In this document: positions 47,180-55,857 of the stretch, in pieces | Layout of the letters: every line of letters begins with the position of its first letter | Position numbering within the stretch: position 1 is the first letter of the stretch | The notes under the pieces: model-generated | The model's database searches: none | What the model was told of the DNA's origin: nothing | The model's input: the letters and a program-made list of their open reading frames with translations, nothing else | Translations under genes and position numbers: made by a program | Assembly: GCA_020723285.1 (NCBI GenBank) | Contig: DYJE01000012.1 | Location: 55,166 to 119,165 of the forward strand | Reading direction: 5' to 3' | Length of the DNA stretch: 64,000 nucleotides | Origin: Desulforapulum autotrophicum | GTDB lineage: Bacteria; Desulfobacterota; Desulfobacteria; Desulfobacterales; Desulfolunaceae

Positions 47180-50100
47180 ATGAAAAAACGGATTCTTTCC
47201 CTATGGGTGTTCATGGGGATCATCATGTGGGCCGGCAGCGCCCTGGCCTATTTCGACGGCGGCCTGAACGGCAGCCTCGTGGTCAGCATCTACAACAAGG
47301 ACAACAACGAATGCAGCATCGACCTGGGCCATGTGAAAGACACCATCGGTCTTCAGAACGTTCAGGTGGCCGCTCCCGGTTCATGGAACATCGACATGTT
47401 CCCCGGCCTCACCCTGTCTGACCTCAACGTCGGTGCCTATGCCGTGGACGTTGACCGAAGTGTGGGTTACTACAACATGTACTTCGGGATCAACACCCCC
47501 GACGTGGAAGACATCGTCTGGGGCGGCACCAAAGCTTACGGCATGTTCTGCAACACCGCCGAATACTCTCTCGGTACCCTCAGTGAATCCGGTAACCCGG
47601 TGTCCGTCATCGAATCCGCCCATGTCAACTCCTACTTCTGGAGAATGATCGGCAACGCCGATCAGGAAGGTTACTACATGGGCCTTATCAATCCTTTTGA
47701 TATGGCCTATGAAGGTATCGAAGGCCACGGTGAAGACTGGGAAGAAAGCGAAAGGGGATATGTGGATCTGTACCTGTACGATTACTTCAGACAGATTCCC
47801 TACGCTGGCGTCAAGGCTGACGGTTACGTGGCGCTGATCCGCCTCATGGCCGACGGCAGCGTAATCATGAACCCCACCATCCCGGAAAACATCATCGTGG
47901 TCTCGGCTTTCGCCAATCCTGTGGTGGTCAGCGAAGGAGAGACCGTGACGCTGGACGGTTCCGGGACCACCGGGTCCCTTGAAGACACCCCTTTGACCTA
48001 CACCTGGACTCAGATTGAAGATGAAGATTCCGCTTATGTCGAATTGCCTTATGACACCGGAGACCACCCCGTCATCACGTTTACGGTTCCTCCCATTACA
48101 AATCCATCAGAAACCTTGAAGTTCATCCTTACCGTAAGGGATTCCCTGGGTCATAAAGCCACATCCGAAATCGTTTCCGTCACCGTCAACCACCTGGTCA
48201 TCAGCACGCCGCCGGTGGTCAGCGCCGGTGAAGACCAGACCCTGAACTGGAACACGCCCGAAGGTTTGGTCACACTTCACGGCAGCGCCACGGATCCCGG
48301 CAACGCCGGATCCCTGACCTACACCTGGGAGCAGATATCAGGCACTAACGTCCCGCTCAGCGGAGCAGACACAGCGGAGCCTTCATTCCTAATGGCCGAT
48401 GTGAATCCCGCAGACAGCACCCTTGAATTCCGACTCACCGTCACCGACGCCGACGGCGAAAAAGGCACCGACACCGTGTCGATCCGTCTTACGAGCGCTC
48501 CTGTGGCCCTGGCCGCCGCAGACCGGACCCTGGTCGCCGAAACACCCGGCGGTACCGTGCCCCTTACCCTTGACGGCTCGGGATCTTCCGATGCGGACAA
48601 CGACATTGTCAGTTATGTCTGGACATACCAAGGGCCTCTTGCCGTCATCGTGGAAAACGACGACGTCACCAAGCCCGATCGAGACATCCTGATCCCCGAC
48701 GTGGGTTTCGGCGGCGCGGAACTCACCTTCACGCTTACCGTCACAGACAGCGCAGGCAACCACGGCTCGTCCTTGGTGACGGTGACGGTGACCAACGTGA
48801 ACCGCGCCCCCAACCTCGTCATCACCTCGCCAGGCACCGTGGGCGGCGGCACGCAGTTCATCCTTTCCGCCCTTGAGAGCAGCGATCCCGACGGGGACAT
48901 CGCCACGGAGTTCACGAACGTCATCTGGACCCAGCTTGATGTGTCCGATGAAAACCGCGCTGTATCAGTCGACGGCAGCAACCCTCTCGCTCCGGTTTTC
49001 ATGGCTCCCGAACTGGGTTTCAATGAAACCCTCACCCTTTTGTTCCAGCTTTCCGTGGAAGACCGGGGCGGCAGCGGCCAGACCTCCCGAACCATCGAGG
49101 TGGCCCTCGCTTACCTCAACCATGCTCCGGTGGCCGGGATCTCCTGCACCGGCCAGGGTTCCTGCCCGGTGGTTCTCCAGGCCGGAAGCGCCATCGACCT
49201 TGACAGCTCCGGCACGTCGGACAATGACGGCCTGACCGACATTGTCAGCCGGACCTGGACCCTTTCCCTCAAACCCGAAGGTGAAACGTCCACCCTGAAT
49301 GAATCCGGCGACAGCCTGCGCTTTACCGCTCCCTCGACCCCCGGGGAATACCGTATCACCCTCACGGTGTCTGACCGCTCCGCCTCTAGGTCTTCAGCCT
49401 CCTACAGCTTCAGGGTTGAAAGTGACGCCGCCCATGCGCCCGTGCCTGTCGTCCAGTCTCAGGACAGCGTGTTCGAAACCCGGACCCTTGCCCTTGACGG
49501 TTCCGGAAGTTCGGACCAGGAAGGCATGGACGACATCGTCACCGTGGCCTGGTCCTACACCCAGATCACGGAAACCGATCATCCCGTCACTCTGTCTTTC
49601 ATCAACGGAACCACGCTCACCCCCTCGCTCACCGCGCCTTCGGTGACAACGGACACCGTGGTGGACATCCGTCTCACCCTCACCGACAGAACCGGTCTTT
49701 CCGCCTCGGCGACGAAACGGATCACCCTCATGAACAACACCGTTCCCACGGCCCCGTCCATCAACGCCCCCCGCTATACCGGCGGCACATATTCCGCGGC
49801 CAACGGCGAAGTGAAAACCCTTCTTCCCGTTCTCAGCGTCAACAACGCCGCAGACAGCGACGGCCACAGCCTGACCTACCGTTTCAGACTGGCCTCGAAC
49901 GCCGCCATGACAGCAGTTGTGGCGGAAAAAACCGGGGTGGTTCAAGGGTCGGGCATCACATCCTGGCAGATGGAGGCCGCCGACTTCACGGTTGCAGGCA
50001 ACAGCCTCAGTGACGAAACCCTGTATTACTTCCAGGCGTCGGCCACCGACGGCATCGCCGATGAACGGGACATCCCCTGGAGCGAACCTTCGCCGTTCTT

Positions 50101-52153
50101 CGTCAACCTTGCGAACGACGCCCCGACCCTTCCGGGCGTGGCCTGGCCAGTGAACGGGTCGACCCTTGAAACCCGGAAACCCTGGTTCCGTGTGACCAAC
50201 GCCACGGACAGCGACCAGGATGTTCTGGTCTACGAGTTCCAGCTCTACCGCTTCGACACCGGCATCCGGGGCGAACTTCTGGCAGGCACCGGCACTGCGC
50301 CCCTTGCGGAAGGCCATGTGGCCGTGGATGAGCAGGGCTTCCCCTTAAGCAATCCCGCCCAGGGTGAAACCTCCTGGCGTCCTGACGTGACCCTCGCCGA
50401 CAACGCCACCTACCTGTGGCGGGTCCGTGCCCAGGACATGAACAGCGGCGAGCCCGCGGTCCAGCGCAGCTGGCGTGAACTGGTGTTCACGGTGAACACC
50501 GCGTCGGACAGCCCGTCGGCTCCGGTGGTGGTCAGTCCTGCCGACAAGTCACGGGTGACCACCGTTACCCCGAAGCTCACCGTGAAAAACGTGGTGGACC
50601 CCGATCCTTCGGACAGTCACACCTACTTTTTCGAAATCGCGAAAAAAACCGGTGACTGCGGCTGTGAAGACCTGTTCCTCACGTCCGCCGTCATCTTCCA
50701 GAGCCCGGCCGTGGCGGAAGGCACTGAAGACGCCGGGCTTCCCGGCGGCGGAAGTCTTGATCTGGTGTTCGCCTCCGACACTCTCGGTGGCGGTTCGGAC
50801 TGGGAAATCCCCGTCAGCACCGAAAACACATCCTGGACCGTACCCTTGCGGTATCCGGGTCTCCCCCTTTCGGACAACACCCTTTACTGCTGGAGGGCCA
50901 GAGCCCTGGATTCAGAACTTCTCGAAGGATCATGGATTTACAGCGAATTTTTCGTCAATCTCTTGAACGACGCGCCGGAAGCGCCGGAAATCATAGCCCC
51001 CATCACCATGAGCCGGATCACGGTGTCACGCCCCGTTCTTTCGGTATCTCCGGCCGCGGATGCGGATCTGGACAATCTGTCCTACCGTTTCGAACTGTAC
51101 GCCGACGCCCTGAGCGAGAGCCCGGCTTATGCCGCCATCGTGGACAAATGCGAATGGCGTGTGCCTGAGAATCTGGTGGAAGGCAAGAATTACTTCTGGC
51201 GGGTCCAGGCCATGGATCAGAGCACCACCGGTGCCTGGTCACAGTTATCGTCCTTCCGGTATTTCAGCGCCTATCCTCCAGCGCCGTCCGTGGCCTCACC
51301 TGTTCACGGCGGGGTGGTCAGCTCTTCCGTACCGTCCCTCACCATCCTTACCCCCGACGGGCTTGGCGATGACAGCACGGTCACTTACGAGTTCGAACTG
51401 TACTCGGACAGCGGGCTTGCCCACATCGTGGCTTACGACACCGTCAATCAGGACACCGGTGTCACCACCTGGAAACTGTCCGATGACACCACACGGTGGG
51501 CGGATGCGTACTCGGGGTCAAAGAAACTGACCCATTCGGTCTATTACTGGCGGGCCCGGACCGTTGCAGGATCGGACCGGAGCAGCTGGACCGCCACAAG
51601 CCGGTTCACCGTCAACACCGAAGCCAACACCCCCGATCCTGTCATCGAGGCGTCGAGAAGTGTGTCGGCCACGGCCCAGACCGAACAGGTGATCACGATC
51701 ACTGAAAGCACAAGCCTGCTCCTGGGTCTCAGTCTCACGCTGCAGCCGGATTCCCTGGATTCGGACAAAACCATCACCATCGGTTACATCCTTGAAATGG
51801 TTCTGCCCGAACATTTTGTGGCCTTGTTCCCTGTCTTGAGTTTCGGTCCGTCGGAGACACGGTTCAGCAAAGACGCGGAACTCCGCCTGCCCTGGGATCC
51901 CGACGCGCTGTCCCTGCCCTCCGGCATCCTGGAAGCGGCCGAATCCATCGATCTGTATCACTACAACAGCGAAACCCAGGCCTGGGAGCTGATGGAGCAG
52001 CTGCCTCTCACGTCTGTCAAAGGCAACACCCTGGCGTTCAAGATCCCCCACTTCTCCAGCTACGCGGTGGGCATCACGACAAAAACCGCTGAACCGTCAG
52101 ACACCGGTGATTCCGGAGGCGGTTCCGGCTGTTTCATCTCTTCACTCTTTTAA
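47180..52153 (+). CDS. Giant surface protein with PKD-like and FN3-like repeats and C-terminal GGGSGCFI
   Basis: A 1657-residue exported protein. After a signal peptide (MGIIMWAGSALA) and an about 210-residue N-terminal domain of unknown type, there are about six PKD/cadherin-like repeats (PVVSAGEDQTL, LDGSGSSDADNDIVSYVW, LDSSGTSDNDGLTDIV, LDGSGSSDQEGMDDIV), then five FN3-like repeats, each with an APxxxxP start and a LxYxFxLY-type strand. A ZU5-like C-terminal domain follows (FSKDAELRLPWDPDALSLPS, HFSSYAVGI), and the last residues are SGGGSGCFISSLF. It lacks an exosortase signal. It may be an adhesin or matrix protein. The start is supported by AGGAGAGGG. A terminator follows immediately. 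Confidence 0.8.
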   Translation: MKKRILSLWVFMGIIMWAGSALAYFDGGLNGSLVVSIYNKDNNECSIDLGHVKDTIGLQNVQVAAPGSWNIDMFPGLTLSDLNVGAYAVDVDRSVGYYNMYFGINTPDVEDIVWGGTKAYGMFCNTAEYSLGTLSESGNPVSVIESAHVNSYFWRMIGNADQEGYYMGLINPFDMAYEGIEGHGEDWEESERGYVDLYLYDYFRQIPYAGVKADGYVALIRLMADGSVIMNPTIPENIIVVSAFANPVVVSEGETVTLDGSGTTGSLEDTPLTYTWTQIEDEDSAYVELPYDTGDHPVITFTVPPITNPSETLKFILTVRDSLGHKATSEIVSVTVNHLVISTPPVVSAGEDQTLNWNTPEGLVTLHGSATDPGNAGSLTYTWEQISGTNVPLSGADTAEPSFLMADVNPADSTLEFRLTVTDADGEKGTDTVSIRLTSAPVALAAADRTLVAETPGGTVPLTLDGSGSSDADNDIVSYVWTYQGPLAVIVENDDVTKPDRDILIPDVGFGGAELTFTLTVTDSAGNHGSSLVTVTVTNVNRAPNLVITSPGTVGGGTQFILSALESSDPDGDIATEFTNVIWTQLDVSDENRAVSVDGSNPLAPVFMAPELGFNETLTLLFQLSVEDRGGSGQTSRTIEVALAYLNHAPVAGISCTGQGSCPVVLQAGSAIDLDSSGTSDNDGLTDIVSRTWTLSLKPEGETSTLNESGDSLRFTAPSTPGEYRITLTVSDRSASRSSASYSFRVESDAAHAPVPVVQSQDSVFETRTLALDGSGSSDQEGMDDIVTVAWSYTQITETDHPVTLSFINGTTLTPSLTAPSVTTDTVVDIRLTLTDRTGLSASATKRITLMNNTVPTAPSINAPRYTGGTYSAANGEVKTLLPVLSVNNAADSDGHSLTYRFRLASNAAMTAVVAEKTGVVQGSGITSWQMEAADFTVAGNSLSDETLYYFQASATDGIADERDIPWSEPSPFFVNLANDAPTLPGVAWPVNGSTLETRKPWFRVTNATDSDQDVLVYEFQLYRFDTGIRGELLAGTGTAPLAEGHVAVDEQGFPLSNPAQGETSWRPDVTLADNATYLWRVRAQDMNSGEPAVQRSWRELVFTVNTASDSPSAPVVVSPADKSRVTTVTPKLTVKNVVDPDPSDSHTYFFEIAKKTGDCGCEDLFLTSAVIFQSPAVAEGTEDAGLPGGGSLDLVFASDTLGGGSDWEIPVSTENTSWTVPLRYPGLPLSDNTLYCWRARALDSELLEGSWIYSEFFVNLLNDAPEAPEIIAPITMSRITVSRPVLSVSPAADADLDNLSYRFELYADALSESPAYAAIVDKCEWRVPENLVEGKNYFWRVQAMDQSTTGAWSQLSSFRYFSAYPPAPSVASPVHGGVVSSSVPSLTILTPDGLGDDSTVTYEFELYSDSGLAHIVAYDTVNQDTGVTTWKLSDDTTRWADAYSGSKKLTHSVYYWRARTVAGSDRSSWTATSRFTVNTEANTPDPVIEASRSVSATAQTEQVITITESTSLLLGLSLTLQPDSLDSDKTITIGYILEMVLPEHFVALFPVLSFGPSETRFSKDAELRLPWDPDALSLPSGILEAAESIDLYHYNSETQAWELMEQLPLTSVKGNTLAFKIPHFSSYAVGITTKTAEPSDTGDSGGGSGCFISSLF

Positions 52154-52158
52154 AACAG

Positions 52159-52197
52159 ACGGAGGCTTTCAGGGCATGGCCTGAAAGCCTCCGTTTA
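52159..52197 (+). terminator. Terminator of the giant surface protein gene
   Basis: A 15-base-pair stem (ACGGAGGCTTTCAGG / CCTGAAAGCCTCCGT) with a 6-nt loop, followed by a short T-run, starts six bases after the stop codon. Confidence 0.8.
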
Positions 52198-52283
52198 ACC
52201 TTTCATGGACGGCGGACGGAAATCGAACATCGCTTTCCCCCTCTCTTGGTACGACGTCTCTTTTCCGTTCCCATCCGTGTTCC

Positions 52284-52318
52284 GCAGGGGCGATTTTACA
52301 TCGCCCCTGCTTTTTTTT
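52284..52318 (+). terminator. Second terminator, with T8
   Basis: GCAGGGGCGA / TCGCCCCTGC around a short T-rich loop, then eight T, forms a strong plus-strand terminator about 130 bases downstream of the gene end. It also lies downstream of the minus-strand amphi-Trp gene. Confidence 0.8.
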
Positions 52319-52320
52319 AA

Positions 52321-52356
52321 GATCACCGGAACGGCCTGTGAGCCGCCCCGGTGATC
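52321..52356. terminator. Hairpin after the amphi-Trp gene
   Basis: GATCACCGG / CCGGTGATC with an inner ACGGC/GCCG-type pairing lies 12 bases past the end of the minus-strand gene at 52368. On the minus strand it has only two T after it, so it is a weak terminator for that gene and may instead act as an mRNA-stabilising structure. Confidence 0.5.
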
Positions 52357-52367
52357 CTACGAAGAAA

Positions 52368-52661
52368 TCACAGGGTTTCGTCCACCGGGGGTTCGCAGTT
52401 GCAAGTGCCTGTTTTTTCACAGGCACCGGTGCATTCGTTCTGGCTTTTCCAGGACAGTTCCAGGGCGAATTTCTGTTTGTCTTTCTTGACTTTGGCTTCC
52501 ACTTCCACGTCCAGCATGCTGGGCGGACAGAGAATCACCCTTTTCTCACCTTCGGTCACTTCGATCCGGCCCACTTTGAGGCTGGTCACCAGTTCTTCCA
52601 GATAGGCGATGGCTTCGGTGAGTCCCATGGTTTTTTCCATGCTTACGGATTGTTTGCTCAT
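52368..52661 (-). CDS. Amphi-Trp domain protein with Cys-rich tail (GAK-like cluster)
   Basis: A 97-residue protein. The segment EAIAYLEELVTSLKVGRIEV followed by GEKRVILCPP, VEVEAKVKK and FALELSW (Trp71) is the pattern of the amphi-Trp domain, a small domain named in protein-family databases and, as I recall, found in GAK-system clusters. A short tail carries four Cys (C77, C81, C87, C89) that could bind metal or form disulfides; the other amphi-Trp protein of the cluster lacks this tail. AAGGAGAAAAAACGT precedes the ATG. It is the last gene of the unit, 38 bases after the CofD-like gene. Confidence 0.85.
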   Translation of the reverse strand: MSKQSVSMEKTMGLTEAIAYLEELVTSLKVGRIEVTEGEKRVILCPPSMLDVEVEAKVKKDKQKFALELSWKSQNECTGACEKTGTCNCEPPVDETL

Positions 52662-52699
52662 ACGTTTTTTCTCCTTTTTTGTTTTTCTGTTTTATATGA

Positions 52700-53890
52700 T
52701 CATGTGAGAGACAGTAAAACCGGGACAAGACATTGGGGATTGATGTATGGGGCTGTTTCCCCGGTCACCAGAGGAATGTCGATGACCTGGATTCCCATCC
52801 GGTTCAGACTTTTCCTGTCCAGTGAATCTTCATAAACACCGTTCTTTGAATCCACCACCACAAAGGACAGCACGTCGGACGGCCGGATAACCGAGGGATC
52901 GTCCCGGCGCAATGTTTCAACAAGCACATGGACCTGATCCATGAGATTCGTTCCGAAAAGCTCGGGATCAGGGCAGGGATTGGGAATGAACACCTTGGGG
53001 CAGGGGTTGTTTCGTATGCTGCGGCCCACCCCCCTGGGCATGAAATTGGCGAGGATACTGGAATAGAAGCTTCCCATGGGATAACAGATCAGTTCCGCCT
53101 GCCCGATAAGATTCACCACTTTTTCCCGGATCAACGTTTCCTTGGGCCTGGGCCGGTCCAGGTCGGCGCTTAGAAACATACGCCGGATTCTTGAATTCAA
53201 AGGTGCCGTCTCCTTGCCGGTAAACCGGTGCTGACCCACGATGACCTCACCGTTTTCAAGCTCAACGGCCAGATGACGGCATTTGGACACCACGGGCCGC
53301 ACCGTGCCCCGCACCTGGACCAGCTTGGAAAACAGAAAGATCACCGGGTCGATATGCCTCTGGTTGTTCAGGTAACCGGCGGTAAGGATCAGGTTCCCGA
53401 TGCTGGCACCCGCAAGGTCGAAACCCTGGGGCATGGCTTTCATGAACTGGTGCAGATGATTCCGGATGATTTTCCGCATGGGGTCCGGAATCTCCGCCAC
53501 CAGCGGATGCTTGCCCGCCACCATGAATTCCAGGTCCTTGCGCAGGGCGTCCTGGCTTTCTTCTTTTGAAAACCGATGGGTGAACAGCCTGTAAATCTGT
53601 GGATTTCCCGTCAGACTCCGGTCCGCCAGGCTCATCAGCCGGTTCCGGACATCGCCGATGGCGGGCATGGCAAAGGCCTCCCTCAGCCGGGCCGATGAGC
53701 CTCCGGAATCAAACGGCGATATAATATGAATGGAGTTGTGCGTGTATTCGATGAGAACCCGGCTCACGTCTTTCAGAGAAGAACCCCCGCTGAAAAAAAG
53801 CACCCTGGGACCCAGCTCCGGGCTTTTCCTGCACCGGGCCAGACGGATGGGGTCGGGAATCTCCACTGAATGGGTGACCGATATTCTCAT
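52700..53890 (-). CDS. CofD/YvcK-like protein (GAK-type)
   Basis: A 396-residue protein of the CofD/YvcK superfamily. Members include the enzyme that adds 2-phospholactate to the F420 precursor and UDP-sugar-binding regulators. The N-terminal VLFFSGGSSLKDVSRVL and IISPFDSGGSSARLRE loops, and the central DLAGASIGNLILTAGYL motif, match the family. It lacks an obvious F420 context in this window. The ATG overlaps the kinase gene stop by four bases, so the three core genes are coupled. The family is described as part of the GAK system, which has no assigned function that I know of. Confidence 0.85.
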   Translation of the reverse strand: MRISVTHSVEIPDPIRLARCRKSPELGPRVLFFSGGSSLKDVSRVLIEYTHNSIHIISPFDSGGSSARLREAFAMPAIGDVRNRLMSLADRSLTGNPQIYRLFTHRFSKEESQDALRKDLEFMVAGKHPLVAEIPDPMRKIIRNHLHQFMKAMPQGFDLAGASIGNLILTAGYLNNQRHIDPVIFLFSKLVQVRGTVRPVVSKCRHLAVELENGEVIVGQHRFTGKETAPLNSRIRRMFLSADLDRPRPKETLIREKVVNLIGQAELICYPMGSFYSSILANFMPRGVGRSIRNNPCPKVFIPNPCPDPELFGTNLMDQVHVLVETLRRDDPSVIRPSDVLSFVVVDSKNGVYEDSLDRKSLNRMGIQVIDIPLVTGETAPYINPQCLVPVLLSLT

Positions 53891-54975
53891 GCAACGTTTC
53901 CTTCAAGAACGTCCATACAGAACCGGGTGGCTTTGACAAAATCCACACCACCGGAAAGTTCCCATACGCTGACCTGGGAAAGCCAGCTGGCGTATGTCTC
54001 ATCGCTGAATTCGGGAAGCTGGCAGTCCGGTCCCTGGTGAATGAACAGCCCCGGCGTTTTCATGAAGGCGGGCAAAAGATCCTTCCGCTTGCAAGGATCG
54101 ATGCTCCGGATGACAAGTGGCGTGTTTTCACGCCGCCAGTTCAGGATCACCAGACCCAGAAGCGGTGCGCGTAATATGAATTTTTCCCTGCCGAAGCAGT
54201 CGTCGATGGGCACGTCGAATTTCCGCTCCACATGCCACAGGATGTCTTCGGGCATAGCCCTGAACGCCTGTTTTTCCTCTTCGGGAATAACGCCGGCCAG
54301 ATGGGGGTTGTTCAGCACCGTTCCGGGGTTGATGCGCGGCAGTTTGGCCACGCCGTTCATCATCAGGCCGTTTTCCGAGGTTTCAAGTATCAGCCGGTCG
54401 TTGCTGACAAACCGGGTGCCGTTGCTCATGATGTGCAGTGACAGCGTGGATTTTCCGGTTCCCGAAAACCCGGCCAGGGCCAGACCCTTTCCCCGGTGCT
54501 CCACCCCGGCGGCATGACCCAGCAGGCATCCCCGACAGAGCATCCATTCAATGTAGCGGTTGTTGATGAAGTTCACCACCTGGTTCATGTTGGCGAGGCA
54601 GGGCCCCATGGCCAGGTGTTCCCCTTCGCCAAACACGAACACCATGCCGGTGAGACGTTTCCGCACCAGCCGGCCGTCGGGGAAATCCGCGTATTCCTCT
54701 TTGACCTTGGATTTTCCCGGCTCCGGTTCCTTCATGGTCAGACGAAGCTTCAGATCGGTCACGGGAGTTTCATGAACGGTGATCAGGATATCCGGCGTCC
54801 CGTCTTTCACCACAAAAGGTCCGCAGTAATGGGAGAGAAACGAGATGATGGCCGGATGGTTGGCCCGGACATGGACCCGGCACCTCCCAAACATCAGGAA
54901 AACAGCGTGTTCTGCGGGGAACTCCTCCCGGATGCCCAGAATAAAGATCTGCCGGGAAAAAAATGATTCGTTCAT
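53887..54975 (-). CDS. HprK-related kinase (GAK-type, kinase B-like)
   Basis: A 362-residue protein whose C-terminal half resembles HPr kinase/phosphorylase: LLGHAAGV (H154), Walker A GFSGTGKS (169-176) with surrounding LALAGFSGTGKSTLSLHIM, and SNDRLILE (191-198). The N-terminal part has no recognised regulatory domain of HprK. In Firmicutes HprK phosphorylates Ser of HPr; here no HPr gene is nearby, so the target is unknown, perhaps one of the small amphi-Trp proteins. ATGA overlaps on both ends join it to the ATP-grasp and CofD-like genes. Confidence 0.88.
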   Translation of the reverse strand: MNESFFSRQIFILGIREEFPAEHAVFLMFGRCRVHVRANHPAIISFLSHYCGPFVVKDGTPDILITVHETPVTDLKLRLTMKEPEPGKSKVKEEYADFPDGRLVRKRLTGMVFVFGEGEHLAMGPCLANMNQVVNFINNRYIEWMLCRGCLLGHAAGVEHRGKGLALAGFSGTGKSTLSLHIMSNGTRFVSNDRLILETSENGLMMNGVAKLPRINPGTVLNNPHLAGVIPEEEKQAFRAMPEDILWHVERKFDVPIDDCFGREKFILRAPLLGLVILNWRRENTPLVIRSIDPCKRKDLLPAFMKTPGLFIHQGPDCQLPEFSDETYASWLSQVSVWELSGGVDFVKATRFCMDVLEGNVA

Positions 54976-55844
54976 GAAATCTCCTTGAGCACATGGTTGA
55001 TGTAGAGCTCCGCAGGGTCGATGCCGCTGGCGGTTTCAACCCCTTTGAAGCCCCCAAAGGCCGACACTTCGAACACCATCGGCCCCGAGGGTGTCACGGC
55101 CACGTCCACACAGGTGAAATCCAGACCGAAAAGGTCCTGGGCTTTCCAGGCCAGGTCGACCAGGGCCTGATCCGGCTCATAGGCTCTGTAACGTCCGCCG
55201 GACCGGGTGGTGGTGTTCCAGGACGAGCCGTCGCCGCAGCGGGCATAGGTGGTGAGGTACTGCCCTCCAAGAAAGGTGACCCCCAGGTCCATACCGTTGT
55301 GATCGATCATGGCCTGAATGTACATGATGGAGTTTCCGGCCTTGAATTCCTCGATGTCTCTCAGGGCTTTGGCCCCTTTTTCAATGATCCGCATGCCCTT
55401 GGCCTTGGTGCTGTAAAGGGGTTTGAACACCGCCCGGCCAAAACGGTTCACGGCGGCCAGGGCTTCGTCGCTGTTTTCCGTCACCACGGTGGGGGGCATG
55501 GGAATCCCGGCGGAAGCCAGAGTCACGGTGCAGCTCAGACGGTCCAGAACCCTCAGAATCTTCATCGGATCGGAATAGATCCGCATGCCTTTTTCAGACA
55601 TGTACCGGAGAATCTCCAGCCGGTCCAGAAGGTCCGGCGAGTACCAGGCCCCGATTTTTTTGACGATCAGGGCGTCCAGACCAAACAGGTCCATGCCGTC
55701 AAGCAGCACCTTGCCCTGTCCAAGATCCAGCGCCACCTTTTCCATATCGATCAGAAGACGGTATCCCGTCATACGCCCCGCTGTGTCAGCCAGCTTTTCC
55801 GACGACCAGCCGCCGGGCGTTCCCACCACGCCTATCTTAGGCAT
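54972..55844 (-). CDS. ATP-grasp enzyme (GAK-type)
   Basis: A 290-residue ATP-grasp protein like RimK or D-Ala ligase-type enzymes that join a carboxylate to an amine or thiol via acyl phosphate. The central block LASAGIPMPPTVVTENSDEA, AVFKPLYSTKAKGMRIIEK and the C-terminal VFEVSAFGGFKGVETASGID with the closing LYINHVL are characteristic. A strong AAGGAGG site precedes the ATG. The substrate is unknown. A peptide or small protein from the same cluster is a reasonable candidate. Confidence 0.88.
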   Translation of the reverse strand: MPKIGVVGTPGGWSSEKLADTAGRMTGYRLLIDMEKVALDLGQGKVLLDGMDLFGLDALIVKKIGAWYSPDLLDRLEILRYMSEKGMRIYSDPMKILRVLDRLSCTVTLASAGIPMPPTVVTENSDEALAAVNRFGRAVFKPLYSTKAKGMRIIEKGAKALRDIEEFKAGNSIMYIQAMIDHNGMDLGVTFLGGQYLTTYARCGDGSSWNTTTRSGGRYRAYEPDQALVDLAWKAQDLFGLDFTCVDVAVTPSGPMVFEVSAFGGFKGVETASGIDPAELYINHVLKEIS

Positions 55845-55857
55845 TTGAATTCCTCCT

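Noticed and set aside
47180..52153. A PEP-CTERM or VPLPA-CTERM signal on the giant surface protein
   Set aside because: The C-terminus has no hydrophobic span or basic tail; it ends in a glycine-rich CFI motif.
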